Part shown: piece by piece, positions 1 through 9,420 of the stretch
Numbering within the stretch: the first letter of the stretch is position 1
Layout: the number at the start of each line of letters is the position of its first letter
DNA from: Anianabacter salinae
GTDB taxonomy: Bacteria; Pseudomonadota; Alphaproteobacteria; Rhodobacterales; Rhodobacteraceae
NCBI RefSeq assembly: GCF_019061145.1
Contig: NZ_JAHQZS010000002.1
Coordinates: 496,001-560,000, forward strand
Length of the DNA stretch: 64,000 nt
Direction: 5' to 3'
Program-made: the position numbers and the translations under genes
Notes under the pieces: model-generated
What the model saw: only the letters and a program-made list of their open reading frames with translations
Told to the model about the DNA's origin: nothing
Databases searched by the model: none

Positions 1-147
1 GCGCAGACAGGATTGCGCACCCCTACGCCTATTACCTCGCACGGCTCTGACGGCGCGGGGGCGCGCAACCCGCCGCAGCGGCCTGCGTTGACCCCCGCCG
101 CGCCTTCTGCCATCGGTTAGGTTCGGCAACGGCGGGACAAGAGTGCC

Positions 148-1524
148 ATGAAGGTCATCATCTGCGGCGCGGGTCAGGTCGGCTGGCAGATCGCGCGGCA
201 CCTGTCAGGTGAACGCAACGACGTCACCGTCGTCGACAACAACGCCGATCTCGTGCGCCGCGCCACCGATACGCTGGACGTGCAGGGCATCGCCGGGCAC
301 GCAAGCTATCCGGATGTGCTGGACCGCGCGGGTGCGCGCGACGCCGACATGATCATCGCCGCGACCCATTCGGACGAGGTGAACATGGTCACCTGCCAGG
401 TGGCCCATTCGGTGTTTGCCGTGCCGCGCAAGATCGCGCGGCTGCGGGCACAAAGCTATCTCACGGCGATATATTCTGACCTTTACCGGCGCGAGCACAT
501 GCCGATCGACGTGGTCATCAGCCCAGAGCGCGAGGTGGCCAAGGCCGCGCTGCGCCGTCTGGCCGCGCCGGTGGCCTTTGATACCGAGACCTTTCTCGAA
601 GGGCAGGGCCAGTTGATGGGCATCGTCCTGGAAGAGGATTGCCCGGTCCTGAACACGCCGCTTCGGCAGTTGACCGACCTGTTCTCAACCCTGCGCGCCA
701 TCGTGGTGGGCGTGCGGCGTGAGGGCAGGCTGTTCGCGCCCGAAGCCGGCGACCAGCTGTTTCAGGGCGATCAGGTCTATGTCTTTTCGCACAAGGACGA
801 CACCGGCCGCACTCTCGAGATCTTCGGCAAGGCGAACAAGCGTCAGGACCGCGTGGTGATCCTTGGCGGCGGCAACGTCGGACTTGCAGTGGCCACCGCG
901 CTTGAATCGCGGACCGAGCGCATCCGCGCCAAGGTGATCGAGAAGAACCGCGCCTGCGCCGAACACGCCGCGGACGCGCTGGAACGGACCATCGTGCTGC
1001 ACGGCGACGGGATGAACGCCGATCTTCTGGCCGAGGCGAACATCGACCGCGCCGACGCGATCCTGTGCGTGACTGACGACGACAAGACCAACCTTCTGGC
1101 CGCTGTCCGGGCGAAATCGGCGGGCTGCCGCATGGCGATCTGCCTGATCAACGATCCCACGCTTGTCGGGCTGATGGGACCGCTCGACATCGACGCCTAC
1201 ATCAACCCGCGCCAGACCACGGTCAGCTCCATCCTGCGCCACATCCGCCACGGGCGGGTGCGCAACATCTATTCCATCGGCGACGCCGAGGCCGAGGTGA
1301 TCGAGGCGCAGGTTCTTTCGACCTCGCCGATTTCCGGCAAGCTGGTGCGCGACACCGATTTTCCCGAAGGCGTGCTGCTGGGCGGCATCCTGAAGGACGG
1401 CAAGTACGTCAAGCCCACGGGCAGCACCCGCATCGAGGAAGGCGACGTGATCGCGCTGTTCGCGATGGCTGCCGACGTGCCCGAGGTCGAGCGCCTGCTG
1501 CAGGTCTCGATCGACTTCTTCTGA
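148..1524 (+). CDS. trkA: Trk potassium uptake regulatory subunit TrkA
   Basis: Cytoplasmic NAD-binding gating subunit of the Trk potassium transporter. At 458 aa it has the full bipartite layout: two Rossmann (RCK-N) domains, each with a glycine-rich nucleotide motif (CGAGQVG near residue 6, LGGGNVG near residue 236), each followed by a TrkA-C domain. Its stop overlaps the ATG of trkH by one base (TGATG), so the two subunits are translationally coupled. In related Rhodobacteraceae this pair follows ntrYX and precedes hfq; only the downstream half of that order is visible here. Family assignment is secure. Confidence 0.97.
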   Translation: MKVIICGAGQVGWQIARHLSGERNDVTVVDNNADLVRRATDTLDVQGIAGHASYPDVLDRAGARDADMIIAATHSDEVNMVTCQVAHSVFAVPRKIARLRAQSYLTAIYSDLYRREHMPIDVVISPEREVAKAALRRLAAPVAFDTETFLEGQGQLMGIVLEEDCPVLNTPLRQLTDLFSTLRAIVVGVRREGRLFAPEAGDQLFQGDQVYVFSHKDDTGRTLEIFGKANKRQDRVVILGGGNVGLAVATALESRTERIRAKVIEKNRACAEHAADALERTIVLHGDGMNADLLAEANIDRADAILCVTDDDKTNLLAAVRAKSAGCRMAICLINDPTLVGLMGPLDIDAYINPRQTTVSSILRHIRHGRVRNIYSIGDAEAEVIEAQVLSTSPISGKLVRDTDFPEGVLLGGILKDGKYVKPTGSTRIEEGDVIALFAMAADVPEVERLLQVSIDFF

Positions 1525-3047
1525 TGCTGGCGCGGATCCTTGGCCTTCCGCTGATCGTCATCCTGATCGGGATCGCGTCGCTGTCGATGGCCGTGCCCGC
1601 GCTGGTGGCCCTTGGCGCGGGCGACCGGGGCGACGCGGTGTCCTTTGGCTTTGGCCTTGTGGTGTTCTCGGCGCTGAGCGTGCTTCTGGCCATCGCCACC
1701 TGGAACCACGAGACCGACCGCCCCGCGCGCAGCTACCTTCTGTCTCTGCTCGCGGCCTTTACCGTTCTGCCGCTGGTCCTGGCGGTGCCATTTCACGATG
1801 CCGTCGGCAACACCGGCTTTTTCAACGCTTACTGGGAGATGCTGTCGTCGCTGACCACGACCGGCGCGACGCTGTATCCCGATCCGGCGCGGCTGTCGGC
1901 GACCGAGCATCTGTGGCGCGGGCTTGTGGCCTGGCAGGGCGGATTCCTGTTCTGGATCACGGCGGTGGCGATCCTGGCGCCGATGAACCTTGGCGGCTTC
2001 GAGGTGCTGTCTCCGGCAGAGGCGGGGCAGGGCGCCACCGCGCAGTCCGGGCCGATCACCTCTGTCGCAAGCGGATCGCAGCGGCTGCAAGGCTACAGCG
2101 TGCAGCTTCTTCCGGTCTATGTGGGGCTGACGCTGGCGCTTTGGGTGTCGCTTGTCGTGCTGGGCGATCCGCCGCTTGTGGCTGCGATCCATGCCATGTC
2201 GACGATGTCCACCTCTGGCATCTCGCCCATCGGCGGGGCGGATACCGCGGTGTCCGGCGTGCGCGGCGAAGTCGTGATCTTCATCTTCCTGTTCTTCGCC
2301 ATCTCACGCCAGACCTTCACCCGCGACCGCCCGGAACGCGGGTTCGTGCGCCTTGCCACCGATCCCGAGTTCCGCATGGGCCTTGGCTGCGCCGTCGCGG
2401 TGCCGGCGTTCCTGTTCCTGCGCCACTGGTTCGGCGCGATCGAGGGGCCGGGCGACACCGACCTCGGCACCGCGCTCAACGCGCTCTGGGGCAGCATCTT
2501 TACGGTGATGTCATTCCTGTCGACCACAGGGTTCGTGTCATCCGAATGGGGCGAGGCGCAGGTCTGGTCGGGGTTCCGCACGCCGGGCCTTCTGCTGATG
2601 GGGCTGGCGCTGATCGGCGGCGGCGTCGCGACCACGGCGGGCGGGGTCAAGCTGCTGCGGGTCTATGCGCTGTATTCCCACGGGCTGCGCGAGCTGGAGA
2701 AACTGGTCCTGCCGAACTCGGTCGGGGGCAGCGGCCCACAGGCCCGGCGCATCCGGCGGCAGGGCGCCTATGTGGCGTGGATCTTCTTCATGCTCTTCGC
2801 GATGTCCATCGCCGTCATAATGCTGGCGCTGTCGATGACCGGCATCGCCTTCGAGCCCGCCGTGATCCTGACCATCGCCAGCCTTTCGACGACCGGCCCG
2901 CTGATCGAGGTGGCGGGCGGCGGCACGCTGACCTTCGCCACCCTTGGCGATGCGGCCAAGGCGATCCTTGCCGCCGCGATGGTGCTGGGACGGCTTGAAA
3001 CGCTTGCGATCATCGCCATTCTCAACCCAGAGTTCTGGAGGCGCTGA
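1524..3047 (+). CDS. trkH: Trk potassium uptake membrane subunit TrkH
   Basis: Ion-conducting inner-membrane subunit of the Trk/Ktr family, 507 aa, hydrophobic throughout. The four pore-loop repeats that form the potassium filter can be read in order: TTTGA, STSGI, STTGF and STTGP, each after a hydrophobic segment. The start overlaps the trkA stop, so TrkA and TrkH form one complex from one transcript. About 130 nt of non-coding DNA follow before hfq, with no convincing terminator. Confidence 0.96.
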   Translation: MLARILGLPLIVILIGIASLSMAVPALVALGAGDRGDAVSFGFGLVVFSALSVLLAIATWNHETDRPARSYLLSLLAAFTVLPLVLAVPFHDAVGNTGFFNAYWEMLSSLTTTGATLYPDPARLSATEHLWRGLVAWQGGFLFWITAVAILAPMNLGGFEVLSPAEAGQGATAQSGPITSVASGSQRLQGYSVQLLPVYVGLTLALWVSLVVLGDPPLVAAIHAMSTMSTSGISPIGGADTAVSGVRGEVVIFIFLFFAISRQTFTRDRPERGFVRLATDPEFRMGLGCAVAVPAFLFLRHWFGAIEGPGDTDLGTALNALWGSIFTVMSFLSTTGFVSSEWGEAQVWSGFRTPGLLLMGLALIGGGVATTAGGVKLLRVYALYSHGLRELEKLVLPNSVGGSGPQARRIRRQGAYVAWIFFMLFAMSIAVIMLALSMTGIAFEPAVILTIASLSTTGPLIEVAGGGTLTFATLGDAAKAILAAAMVLGRLETLAIIAILNPEFWRR

Positions 3048-3181
3048 GCCTTCCTTTTAACCCGCAAGGGTAACGGGCTGATTTTGGGACTGGAATCTTG
3101 CGATTCTCATGCCCATACTTGATAAGGGACTGCCCGGGGCATAGAGCCTTACAGACAGAGCAAGAAAAAAGGCAAAACCTG

Positions 3182-3415
3182 ATGGCCTCTGACAAGCAAA
3201 ATTTGCAAGACGCATTTCTGAACCACGTCCGGAAAACCAAGGTTCCGGTCACGATTTTCCTGATCAACGGCGTCAAGTTGCAGGGCGTCATTACATGGTT
3301 CGACAATTTTTGCGTGCTTCTGCGCCGCGACGGCCAATCGCAGCTTGTCTACAAGCACGCGATCTCGACGATCATGCCGTCGCAACCGATCAACCTGTAT
3401 GACGGTGAAGACTAG
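3182..3415 (+). CDS. hfq: RNA chaperone Hfq
   Basis: Sm-like hexameric RNA chaperone that pairs small RNAs with mRNAs, 77 aa. It begins at the ATG giving [10 protein letters not shown]; reading further upstream adds a non-conserved leader. Visible are Sm1 ([16 protein letters not shown]) and Sm2 ([11 protein letters not shown]), including the conserved Q near residue 8 and the YKHA motif that lines the RNA-binding face. The protein ends soon after the Sm core, without the long acidic tail of the enterobacterial protein, as usual in alphaproteobacteria. It lies immediately before hflX in the same frame, the classical hfq-hflX order. A candidate small RNA lies near 21.0 kb. Confidence 0.97.
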   Translation: MASDKQNLQDAFLNHVRKTKVPVTIFLINGVKLQGVITWFDNFCVLLRRDGQSQLVYKHAISTIMPSQPINLYDGED

Positions 3416-3418
3416 ATC

Positions 3419-4693
3419 TTGGAGACGACCGAACAGGAAGACACCCGCGCCTGGGTTCTCCACCCCGACATCCGCAGCGACCGTGAGCGGAAGGATGCCA
3501 AGCCCGCCCTGGACGAGGCCATCGCGCTTGCCCATGCGCTGCCCGGACTTTCCGTCGGCGGCGGCGAGATCGTGCGCCTGCCCAAGGCGCATCCCGGCAA
3601 GCTGTTCGGCAAGGGCAAGCTGGCCGAACTCGCCGAGCGGTTCCACGAGGACGAGGTCGAGCTGGTCGTGATCGACGGGCCGGTGACGCCCGTGCAGCAG
3701 CGCAATCTCGAAAAGGAATGGAAGCTGAAGGTGCTCGACCGCACCGGGCTGATCCTTGAAATCTTCTCGGACCGTGCCCGCACCCGCGAGGGCGTGCTTC
3801 AGGTCGAGATGGCGCACCTGAGCTATCAGCGCACCCGGCTGGTGCGGGCGTGGACCCACCTTGAACGCCAGCGCGGCGGGCTTGGCTTTGTCGGTGGCCC
3901 CGGCGAGACTCAGATCGAGGCGGACCGCCGCGCCATTGACGATCAGCTGACCCGCCTCAAGCGCCAGTTGGACAAGGTCGTGCGCACGCGCGAATTGCAC
4001 CGCGCCGCCCGCGCCAAGGTGCCGTTCCCCATCGTCGCGCTGGTCGGCTACACCAACGCCGGGAAATCAACGCTGTTCAACCGGCTGACCGGGGCGGACG
4101 TTTTCGCCAAGGACATGCTGTTCGCCACGCTCGACCCGACGATGCGCCGCGTTGTTTTGCCGACGGGTGCCGAGGTGATCCTGTCGGACACCGTGGGTTT
4201 CATCTCGAACCTGCCGACGCAGCTTGTCGCCGCCTTCCGCGCCACGCTGGAAGAGGTGCTCGAGGCCGATCTGATCCTGCATGTCCGCGACATCGCGCAT
4301 CCCGACACCGAGGCGCAGGCCAAGGACGTCGAAGCCATCCTGCATGACCTTGGCGTCAGCAAGGACACCGAGGTGATCGAGGTCTGGAATAAGGTCGATC
4401 TTGTGGATCCGGACCACCGGCAGGCCTTACAGACGCTCGCCGATCGCACCGAGGGCGTCTTTACCATGTCCGCGCTGACCGGCGAGGGCGTGGCGCCGCT
4501 GATGACGGCGGTCTCGGATACGCTCGATTCCGAACGCAGCGAACGGGTGCTGCAGCTTGACTATTCCGATGGCAAGCGCCGCGCCTGGCTGCACCAGGAA
4601 GGCATCGTGACCGCCGAGACAGAGCGCGAGGGCGGCTTTGACATCACCGTGCGCTGGACTGCCCGGCAAGAGAAAAACTACCGCGACCTCTAG
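3419..4693 (+). CDS. hflX: GTPase HflX
   Basis: Ribosome-associated GTPase that splits stalled 70S ribosomes under stress, 424 aa. The N-terminal HflX domain and helical linker (about residues 10-200) include the GGPGETQIEADRR segment. The G domain has G1 GYTNAGKS (210-217), G3 DTVG (257-260) and G4 NKVD (324-327). The start is a TTG three bases after the hfq stop and in the same frame, the first start codon available, with GGTGAAG about 8 nt upstream. A TTG start and no gap suggest low, hfq-coupled translation. A short C-terminal domain ends the protein. Confidence 0.95.
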   Translation: METTEQEDTRAWVLHPDIRSDRERKDAKPALDEAIALAHALPGLSVGGGEIVRLPKAHPGKLFGKGKLAELAERFHEDEVELVVIDGPVTPVQQRNLEKEWKLKVLDRTGLILEIFSDRARTREGVLQVEMAHLSYQRTRLVRAWTHLERQRGGLGFVGGPGETQIEADRRAIDDQLTRLKRQLDKVVRTRELHRAARAKVPFPIVALVGYTNAGKSTLFNRLTGADVFAKDMLFATLDPTMRRVVLPTGAEVILSDTVGFISNLPTQLVAAFRATLEEVLEADLILHVRDIAHPDTEAQAKDVEAILHDLGVSKDTEVIEVWNKVDLVDPDHRQALQTLADRTEGVFTMSALTGEGVAPLMTAVSDTLDSERSERVLQLDYSDGKRRAWLHQEGIVTAETEREGGFDITVRWTARQEKNYRDL

Positions 4694-4745
4694 CGGCGCG
4701 TGCCTGATGCACTAGCTCGCACTTGGTAGCGCAGCCGGAGTCCCC

Positions 4746-5144
4746 ATGTCCCTTGTCGTCCTGTATCTCGTATCCGCCGTGGTCTTTCTTGTCGTCGACG
4801 CCATCGGCCTGACCGTCCTTCTGAAGCCCTTGTTCGAGCGCAATCTGGGCGACATGCTGCTGGACGATGTCAAATTGGCCCCGGCAGCGGTGTTCTACCT
4901 GTTCTATGTCGCCGCGCTGACCTGGCTGGTGACATGGCCGATGCTGAACGACGCGCCGCTGTGGCGGATCGCGCTGAACGCGGCGATCTTCGGGGCTGCG
5001 GCCTATGGCACCTACGAGTTCACCAATCTTGCCACCTTGCGCAACTGGACCTGGCAGATGGTCGCCACAGACGTGACCTGGGGCACGCTCCTGACGGCGG
5101 GGTCGGCGACGGCCGGCGTGCTGGCCGCCCGCGCCATCGGCTGA
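4746..5144 (+). CDS. DUF2177 family membrane protein
   Basis: Small integral membrane protein of 132 aa with four predicted membrane helices, matching the DUF2177 pattern (early FLVVDAIGL, later AYGTYEFTNL and TWGT segments). The ATG follows CGGAG at 5 nt. Function is unknown in this family. Its stop codon abuts that of the convergent acylase gene with no base between them. No partner in the neighbourhood suggests a role. Confidence 0.85.
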   Translation: MSLVVLYLVSAVVFLVVDAIGLTVLLKPLFERNLGDMLLDDVKLAPAAVFYLFYVAALTWLVTWPMLNDAPLWRIALNAAIFGAAAYGTYEFTNLATLRNWTWQMVATDVTWGTLLTAGSATAGVLAARAIG

Positions 5145-7607
5145 TCAGTTCGCGGGCTCCAGCCGCGTGATCCCGACCGCAGCCGCCCGCGCCAGATCGG
5201 GATCGAGCGACATCGGGATATACTCGCCGCGCCGCCAGATTTCGCCCAGATCGTCATAGTGACGGCTGAGCGGGTGTCCCGACTGCCCGGTCGAGACGAC
5301 AAAGACGGAACTGTCGGGATCGGCGAAGTCATACACGCCTCGATACCCCGCGCCGTGCACGTTGAGAAACGGGTTCGGGCCGGTGCCAATGGTGCGTCCG
5401 CGCAAAAGCGTGTTGTCCCCCCCCGAGGTGGACTGGCGGATGTTCACAAACCATTTCAGCACCGGTGTTTCGCCCAGCACCTGATGGTCATGCGTTGCCT
5501 GGTGGGCGTCGCCCCAGCGCAGCGATTCCAGCGCGGTGCCATAGGTCTCGTCGATCCAGACCAGCGCATCGTCCAGCGCCAGCCGTGCGATGTCGGTGCA
5601 GGTCTCGTCGGGGCCGGACTGGATCACGTCGCACCAGATCGCCGCTCCGTCCACGTCGCGGAACACCCGTTCGATGAACACCGGATCGGCGTGGGTATAT
5701 TCGCGCGCGAGCGGCCCAAGCTCGTCCTGGATCAGACGGTCCTGCAAGGCGCGCAGCCAGGCCGCATAGATCAGCGGCTCGGGCAGATGTTCGTTCATCT
5801 CGCCGTTCCACTCGGCCAGCAGCGCCAGCGCGCGCTGGCGCAGGCGTTCGGGCGTGCCATCCGGCGCTGCCTCGTCGGTGAACCACAGATCGCGCGCGAT
5901 CAGCGGCAGCAAGGAGCGCGCGGTGAACGACACGGTATCAAGCTGCGCCTCGATAAAGCTTTCGCGGGTGTGCACCTCTCGCGTCTGCATCAGGCGGCGC
6001 AGGCGCTGTATGCGCTGTGTGTCGCCCCACTCGAACGAGACGTGCAGCGGAAACGGCCGGTCGATCATCTTGTTGTTGGTGTTGGCGACGATGCCGCCCT
6101 CTGGGTCCATGAACTGCGGATTGGCGGCGGTCGGCAGATAACCGTCCCAACGGTTCTCGGGCCGCCATCCGGCAGAAGGCAGGCGGCCTTGGGTCTGGTG
6201 CTGGGCGCTGCGACGGGGCATCGCGCCGATCACCTTCATCGCCACGCCGTCCGCATCGGCAAGTGTTAGGTTCTGGCTGGGCGCGATGTATCCAGCGGTC
6301 GCACGCAGCGCCTCGCGCCGGTCGGCGGCCTGCATCAACGCCATCGCGGCGCTCATCGAGGTGTCGTCGCGGTCGAGCGCTGTCCATCCCAGCGACACGG
6401 CATGCCCCTCGGGCGTGATCGTGCCCAGCTTGTAGTGATAGCCCGGCAGGACCGGGCCGTTGACCGTGCGCCGCAACCGGATCGTCACCGGGTCCTGCCC
6501 GGCAACGCGGATGATGGATGAGGTGACATCCATGTCGGCCCAGCCGTCCGGTGTCAGGTACTGGTCGGGATCGTCCGGGTTCAGACGCTCGATGAACAGG
6601 TCCTGATCGTCGAGATAGGACGAGGTCAGCCCCCAGCCCAACCGCGCGCTGCGGCCCAGCAGCACCAGCGGCATCCCCGGAACGGTGCCGCCGATGACAC
6701 CGCCCGATTTCAGCTCGATCCGCGCGAGATACCAGATCGCTGGGGCGGAAAAGCCGAGGTGCGGATCGTTCGCCAAAAGCGTGCCGCCCGTCGCCGCGCG
6801 GGAGGGCGCGGCGGCCCAGGCGTTTGACGCGCCCGCAAGGCCGCGGGCCGGGAAGGGGGACAGCGGATCGTCCGGCATCGGTTCGACGTCCGCGAAGACC
6901 GGGGCACCCGGGAACAGCGAGGCGAAATCGGGCAGCGCGGCAATGCCGTCCCCCGGAGCATCCGGCAACACGTCGGCCACGCGGTTCTCGGGCAGCACGA
7001 AGGAGGTGCGCGCGCGCAGCACTTCCTCTTCGAGATGGCCGGACAATTGCAACGCCATCAGCTTGATGATGGCGATGGAATCCGCCGGCTGCCAGGGAGC
7101 TACCGCGTTGTCGAACAGAAAGAATTCAGGCGCGCCGCGCCCGGCCGCCTCTTCGTTGACGCGGCGCAGCCAGGCGTTGACCCCGGCGGCATAGGCCTTC
7201 AGCGCATCGGCGGTGTAGGTGTCCTGATCCTCGAGCGAGGCGACGGCGGCGCCGTAGGGATCGAGCCTACGGATCAACTCGTCCAGTCGCAGCGTGCGGT
7301 CCCCGAACAGCTCGCTCAGGCGGCCCTGCACGGTGCGGCGCATCATCATCATTTGCCACAGGCGGTCCTGCGCATGGGCAAATCCAAGGCCGTAGTAGAC
7401 GTCGTTGTCGGTCGCTCCGAAGACATGCGGGACGTTGGCGTTGTCGCGCACGATCTCGACCGGGCCGGTGATGCCCTGCACCCGGTGCGCGGCGCTGTAA
7501 TCGGGCAGCGACCGCGCGGCCAGCAGATAGATCACGAAGACCGCAGCCAGGCCCAGCACCGCCAGAACCGTGAAGATGCGCAAGAGCCAGCGAAAGGTAA
7601 GTGCCAT
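5145..7607 (-). CDS. Penicillin acylase family protein (Ntn hydrolase)
   Basis: Envelope-exported N-terminal nucleophile hydrolase of the S45 family, cleaving amide bonds of beta-lactams, N-acyl amino acids or acyl-homoserine lactones; the substrate cannot be read from sequence. The 820-aa precursor has a hydrophobic N-terminal segment (about residues 8-31, anchor or signal), an alpha chain, a spacer, and GASNAWA, in which Ser261 should become the free nucleophile after self-cleavage. LLANDPHLG and the later NTNNKM segment are family hallmarks. The ATG has AAGGGGAA upstream. It is monocistronic and divergent from the dehydrogenase at 7695. Quorum quenching is possible but unproven. Confidence 0.9.
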   Translation of the reverse strand: MALTFRWLLRIFTVLAVLGLAAVFVIYLLAARSLPDYSAAHRVQGITGPVEIVRDNANVPHVFGATDNDVYYGLGFAHAQDRLWQMMMMRRTVQGRLSELFGDRTLRLDELIRRLDPYGAAVASLEDQDTYTADALKAYAAGVNAWLRRVNEEAAGRGAPEFFLFDNAVAPWQPADSIAIIKLMALQLSGHLEEEVLRARTSFVLPENRVADVLPDAPGDGIAALPDFASLFPGAPVFADVEPMPDDPLSPFPARGLAGASNAWAAAPSRAATGGTLLANDPHLGFSAPAIWYLARIELKSGGVIGGTVPGMPLVLLGRSARLGWGLTSSYLDDQDLFIERLNPDDPDQYLTPDGWADMDVTSSIIRVAGQDPVTIRLRRTVNGPVLPGYHYKLGTITPEGHAVSLGWTALDRDDTSMSAAMALMQAADRREALRATAGYIAPSQNLTLADADGVAMKVIGAMPRRSAQHQTQGRLPSAGWRPENRWDGYLPTAANPQFMDPEGGIVANTNNKMIDRPFPLHVSFEWGDTQRIQRLRRLMQTREVHTRESFIEAQLDTVSFTARSLLPLIARDLWFTDEAAPDGTPERLRQRALALLAEWNGEMNEHLPEPLIYAAWLRALQDRLIQDELGPLAREYTHADPVFIERVFRDVDGAAIWCDVIQSGPDETCTDIARLALDDALVWIDETYGTALESLRWGDAHQATHDHQVLGETPVLKWFVNIRQSTSGGDNTLLRGRTIGTGPNPFLNVHGAGYRGVYDFADPDSSVFVVSTGQSGHPLSRHYDDLGEIWRRGEYIPMSLDPDLARAAAVGITRLEPAN

Positions 7608-7694
7608 CGATTCCCCTTGGACGCGGTTGACCGCATCCGTGAGCTCGTTAGTTAGCGGTGACAGACATCAGACACAACGGCGATGGGGGAAGAC

Positions 7695-8564
7695 ATGGCA
7701 CAGGTCGCGTTTCTGGGATTGGGCGTGATGGGTTATCCGATGGCGGGCCATCTGGCGAAGGCCGGGCACAGCGTCACGGCCTACAACCGCACCGCCTACA
7801 AGGCCGAGGACTGGGCGCGCGTGCATGGCGGCGGCCATGCGCCGACCCCGCGCGAGGCGGCGGAAGGCGCCGCGTTCGTGATGTCTTGCGTCGGCAACGA
7901 CGACGACTTGCGGTCGGTCTGCCTTGGCGAGGACGGCGCGTTTGCAGGGATGGCCGAGGGCGCGGTCTTTGTCGATCACACGACGGTGTCGGCAGAGGTC
8001 ACGCGCGAGCTGTATGAGGCGGCGCGCGAGGCCGGGATAGGCTATGTCGACGCGCCGATCTCGGGCGGGCAGGCGGGCGCACAGAACGGCGCGCTGTCGG
8101 TGATGTGCGGCGGCGATGCCGAAGTGTTCGACCGCGCCGCGCCGGTGATCGACGCCTATGCCAAGATCTGCCGCCGGATCGGCGGATCGGGCGCGGGCCA
8201 GATGACCAAGATGTGCAACCAGATCGCCATCGCCGGGCTGGTCCAGGGCCTGTCCGAAGCGCTGCATTTCGCCCAGAAGGCGGGTCTTGACGTTGCGGCA
8301 GTGGTCGAGGTCATCAGCCAGGGCGCGGCCGGGTCCTGGCAGATGTCGAACCGCCACCAGACGATGCTGGACGATCATTTCGAGCATGGCTTTGCGGTGG
8401 ACTGGATGCGCAAGGATCTTGGCATCTGCCTCGATGCGGCGGACGAGGTCGGCGCGAGCCTGCCGGTCACGGCGCTGGTCGACCAGTTCTACAAGGACGT
8501 GCAGCGCATGGGCGGCGGGCGCTGGGACACCTCCTCGCTGATCCGGCGGTTGAACGCAGACTGA
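7695..8564 (+). CDS. NAD(P)-dependent beta-hydroxyacid dehydrogenase
   Basis: Member of the 3-hydroxyisobutyrate / tartronate semialdehyde reductase family, 289 aa, oxidising short beta-hydroxyacids with NAD(P). The N-terminal Rossmann motif is GLGVMGYPM. The substrate-binding motif is DAPISGGQAGA, and the catalytic lysine lies in GAGQMTKMCNQ. I use the ATG at 7695 because GGGGGAAG lies just upstream; an in-frame ATG four codons earlier has no such site. The gene stands alone and is followed by the hairpin repeat at 8578. The exact hydroxyacid is unknown. Confidence 0.88.
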   Translation: MAQVAFLGLGVMGYPMAGHLAKAGHSVTAYNRTAYKAEDWARVHGGGHAPTPREAAEGAAFVMSCVGNDDDLRSVCLGEDGAFAGMAEGAVFVDHTTVSAEVTRELYEAAREAGIGYVDAPISGGQAGAQNGALSVMCGGDAEVFDRAAPVIDAYAKICRRIGGSGAGQMTKMCNQIAIAGLVQGLSEALHFAQKAGLDVAAVVEVISQGAAGSWQMSNRHQTMLDDHFEHGFAVDWMRKDLGICLDAADEVGASLPVTALVDQFYKDVQRMGGGRWDTSSLIRRLNAD

Positions 8565-8577
8565 AAGCGCCCGGTTT

Positions 8578-8655
8578 CGCCGCGCTTGCGCGCGGCGACC
8601 GGCTGGGGGCTCTGCCCCCAGACCCCCGGAGGTATTTGGGGACCAAAGATGACGG
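8578..8655. repeat. Rhodobacteraceae-type intergenic double-hairpin repeat
   Basis: Two perfect hairpins in tandem: CGCCGCGC/GCGCGGCG (8578-8585 with 8590-8597) and CTGGGGGC/GCCCCCAG (8603-8610 with 8614-8621). They are followed by CCCGGAGGTATTTGGGGAC, the tail commonly seen in dispersed intergenic elements of this family. It lies downstream of the dehydrogenase and 80 nt from the convergent SYLF gene, so it could also act as a transcription end. A degenerate tail-like sequence occurs at 34364-34386. Confidence 0.7.
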
Positions 8656-8734
8656 GGGCTGTTCGATATGTGCCGGAGCTGGGGATGAATTGGCAGTCTG
8701 GCTCAGGTGCAATGTCGTATTTGTATAGCAGAGT

Positions 8735-9292
8735 CTAGGGAATGATGCGGGCGTACTTGGTGCCGCGCAGCGATGCGCCGACCAGAAGGCCGACCTGACC
8801 GAAGACCACAGCGACGACAGGTGCCAGCGAGGTCGTGGTGTCGGCGACGATCGCGCCGCCATCGTCCTTGACGGCGTATTCAAGGTCGGCGCCCGCGGTC
8901 CATCCATCCGAGAAGCGGAAATCGCGCAGCGCGTTGTCGGTCATGAAAAACAAGACATGCGCCGATTGTTGCGCGCCGATCTGCAGCCCGAAGCTGCCCG
9001 AGGTCGCCGAGTAGTAATCCACCGTCGCGCCGCCGATCCGAAGCGCGCCGCGGCCATAGCTGCCGCCCGCGAAGAAGCCTGCCTTGGTGACAAGCGGCAT
9101 CACCAGTTGGCCGACGGACTTGTCGCGCAGTTGTGTCGTGGCCGGGTAGGTGGTGTAGAGGTAGTTCAGCGTCTGGTCGACGCGGGCGTCGATGGTGGCC
9201 GAACCGTTCGATCCGACGCCGTTGCCGCAAGCGGCAAGCGCGGCGGTGCTGCCAAGCCCGGCGAGGATGGCGCGGCGGGTGTGCTGTGTCAT
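8735..9292 (-). CDS. YSC84/SYLF-domain lipoprotein
   Basis: Exported lipid-binding SYLF-type protein, 185 aa. The N terminus has two arginines (HTRRAILAG) and a lipobox-like LAAC (cysteine at residue 22), suggesting a lipoprotein, possibly Tat-dependent. The mature part is rich in glycine and small residues (AGFFAGGSYGRGAL, SGSFGLQIGAQ, VFGQVGLLVGASLRG), the usual SYLF signature. I start at the ATG giving MTQHTRR rather than 20 codons upstream, since it begins the signal peptide. It lies downstream of hemB on the same strand with a 128-nt gap. Its role is probably envelope-associated; nothing more specific can be said. Confidence 0.8.
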   Translation of the reverse strand: MTQHTRRAILAGLGSTAALAACGNGVGSNGSATIDARVDQTLNYLYTTYPATTQLRDKSVGQLVMPLVTKAGFFAGGSYGRGALRIGGATVDYYSATSGSFGLQIGAQQSAHVLFFMTDNALRDFRFSDGWTAGADLEYAVKDDGGAIVADTTTSLAPVVAVVFGQVGLLVGASLRGTKYARIIP

Positions 9293-9420
9293 GGGACTGC
9301 CCTTCGTATCGATATGCCTCGGGTGCCGCCCTTGTTTCGTCCGGGCGGTCATGCGCAGGGTATAGACGAGGCGCGCCAGCCTGTCATTGCAAAATGGACC
9401 GGCAGAGCGCGGCGGGCGGC

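Noticed and set aside
1-50. Possible tail of an upstream rightward gene (15 codons ending in TGA at 48-50)
   Set aside because: Too short to identify. ntrX often precedes trkA, but the residues do not match an NtrX end that I can recall.
3097-3126. Promoter before hfq (TTGCGA with GATAAG)
   Set aside because: The spacing is right but both boxes are poor; not better than chance.
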